A DNA stretch of 64,000 nt from contig NZ_CP078091.1 in NCBI RefSeq assembly GCF_025917005.1, forward strand, positions 434,001-498,000, given 5' to 3'. This document shows positions 63,555 through 64,000 of this stretch, piece after piece. Every line of letters begins with the position of its first letter. The first letter of the stretch is position 1. This DNA is from Porphyrobacter sp. ULC335 (GTDB lineage: Bacteria > Pseudomonadota > Alphaproteobacteria > Sphingomonadales > Sphingomonadaceae). The position numbers and the translations under genes were made by a program. Below the pieces are notes generated by a model that searched no databases, was not told the DNA's origin, and saw nothing but the letters and a program-made list of their open reading frames with translations.

Positions 63555-64000
63555 CAGGCGGTCTCCTCGAGCACGTCTTTGTAGATTTCATCGGTATCGG
63601 GCAGCGGCGCGTTGAGCGCGTGCTCCACAGCAGCATCGATCTGCGCATTGATATCGGCGACGATCGCGTCCAGCTCTTCCTCGGTGAACTGGTGCTCCAG
63701 CATCACCTTGCGCAGCTTGGGCAGCGGGTCTTCGGCCTTCATCTCGGCGATATGCTCGGGCGGCATGTAGCTGAAGTCCGCGCCGAAGAAGTGGCCCATC
63801 ATGCGGTAGCACATGGCCTCGACCAGCGTCGGCCCTTCGCCAGCACGGGCGCGGGCGACGGCTTCCTGCATCGCCGGGTAGATCTGGTGGACGTCATTGC
63901 CGTCAACGGTCACGCCCTTCATCCCGTAACCCGCAGCGCGGGTGGCGATGTTGGGGCTGTCGGTGTGATCGGCATAGGCGGTGTGTTCGCCATAGCGGTT
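63554..64000 (-). CDS. 2-oxoacid dehydrogenase E1 component, alpha subunit (5' part outside window)
   Basis: The last 148 codons of an E1 alpha subunit. The open frame continues to the window edge, so the start is missing. The visible part includes HTDSPNIATRAAGYGMKGVTVDGNDV and the long helix VARARAGEGPTLVEAMCYRMMGHFFGAD, both typical of the C-terminal half of E1 alpha. It shares its stop with the beta-subunit start. Confidence 0.9.
   Translation of the reverse strand, partial: NRYGEHTAYADHTDSPNIATRAAGYGMKGVTVDGNDVHQIYPAMQEAVARARAGEGPTLVEAMCYRMMGHFFGADFSYMPPEHIAEMKAEDPLPKLRKVMLEHQFTEEELDAIVADINAQIDAAVEHALNAPLPDTDEIYKDVLEETA

Noticed and set aside
1-64000. tRNA, rRNA, CRISPR arrays or prophage
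   Set aside because: No TPsiC-loop or CCA-arm patterns, no spaced direct repeats of CRISPR type, no phage structural genes found by eye.

Overview
The window is GC-rich, tightly packed chromosomal DNA from an alphaproteobacterium, most probably a Sphingomonadales member of the Erythrobacter/Porphyrobacter type. The grounds are a CtrA cell-cycle regulator almost identical in layout to the Caulobacter protein, the lptB-rpoN pair, a DUF4167 gene next to prmC/prfA, a CDC48-type AAA ATPase, TonB-dependent uptake with LacI control, and the kinds of short dispersed repeat common in that order. I see no tRNA, rRNA, CRISPR array, transposase, phage gene or integrase.

Layout. 1-2.3 kb: an inositol-monophosphatase family gene, a small conserved gene and prs. 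2.4-4.4 kb: three small unrelated minus-strand ORFs, each bounded by copies of one repeat family, looking like a gene-cassette array. 4.4-8.4 kb: an exported DUF305/beta-propeller protein, a class A beta-lactamase-like serine hydrolase and a small lipoprotein. 8.7-14 kb: polA and a CDC48-like ATPase, convergent, with a parS site between them, then a candidate small RNA. 14.5-19.7 kb: a plus-strand operon of CoA-transferase subunits A and B (separated by two exported-protein genes), an esterase and a CaiB-type CoA-transferase. 19.7-21.2 kb: a GbsR/MarR-like regulator and small membrane proteins with matching operators. 21.3-28.5 kb: metK, lnt, DUF4167, prmC, prfA and hisS, all minus strand. 28.6-36.9 kb: ppa, lptB, rpoN, ctrA, a membrane-anchored LuxR-type regulator, trmB and small genes. 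A second parS site, inside a longer palindrome, lies at 36.98 kb. 37-46.5 kb: maeB, mutS, a 3-hydroxyacyl-CoA dehydrogenase, a PduO-type adenosyltransferase, a HIG1-domain protein, gluQ and an HNH endonuclease gene broken by an in-frame amber codon.

46.6-59.4 kb is an accessory pectin/uronate utilisation locus: an MFS transporter, a frameshifted esterase, a TonB-dependent receptor, pectate lyase, a type-B carboxylesterase, KdgK-type kinase, a KduD/DhuD-like dehydrogenase, an RpiB/LacAB-type (DhuI-like) isomerase, a LacI regulator and an FAH-fold protein. Four copies of one 14-bp near-palindrome (TGACACCGGTTTCC type) lie in the promoters and tie these units into one probable LacI regulon. Oligouronides would enter through the receptor, be cut by the lyase, be isomerised and reduced to 2-keto-3-deoxygluconate, and be phosphorylated by KdgK.

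59.4-64 kb: a sterol-desaturase-family membrane oxidase, a TetR regulator divergent from a small membrane protein over two matching operators, and the 3' part of a 2-oxoacid dehydrogenase operon (E1 alpha cut by the window edge, E1 beta, a free-standing lipoyl domain and a SnoaL-like protein).

Most promising for follow-up are the cassette-like array at 2.4-4.4 kb, the paired parS sites that both sit beside GGGGTCTA repeats, and the operator sets that link regulators to their targets. All functional calls are by eye from sequence motifs; no database search was run.
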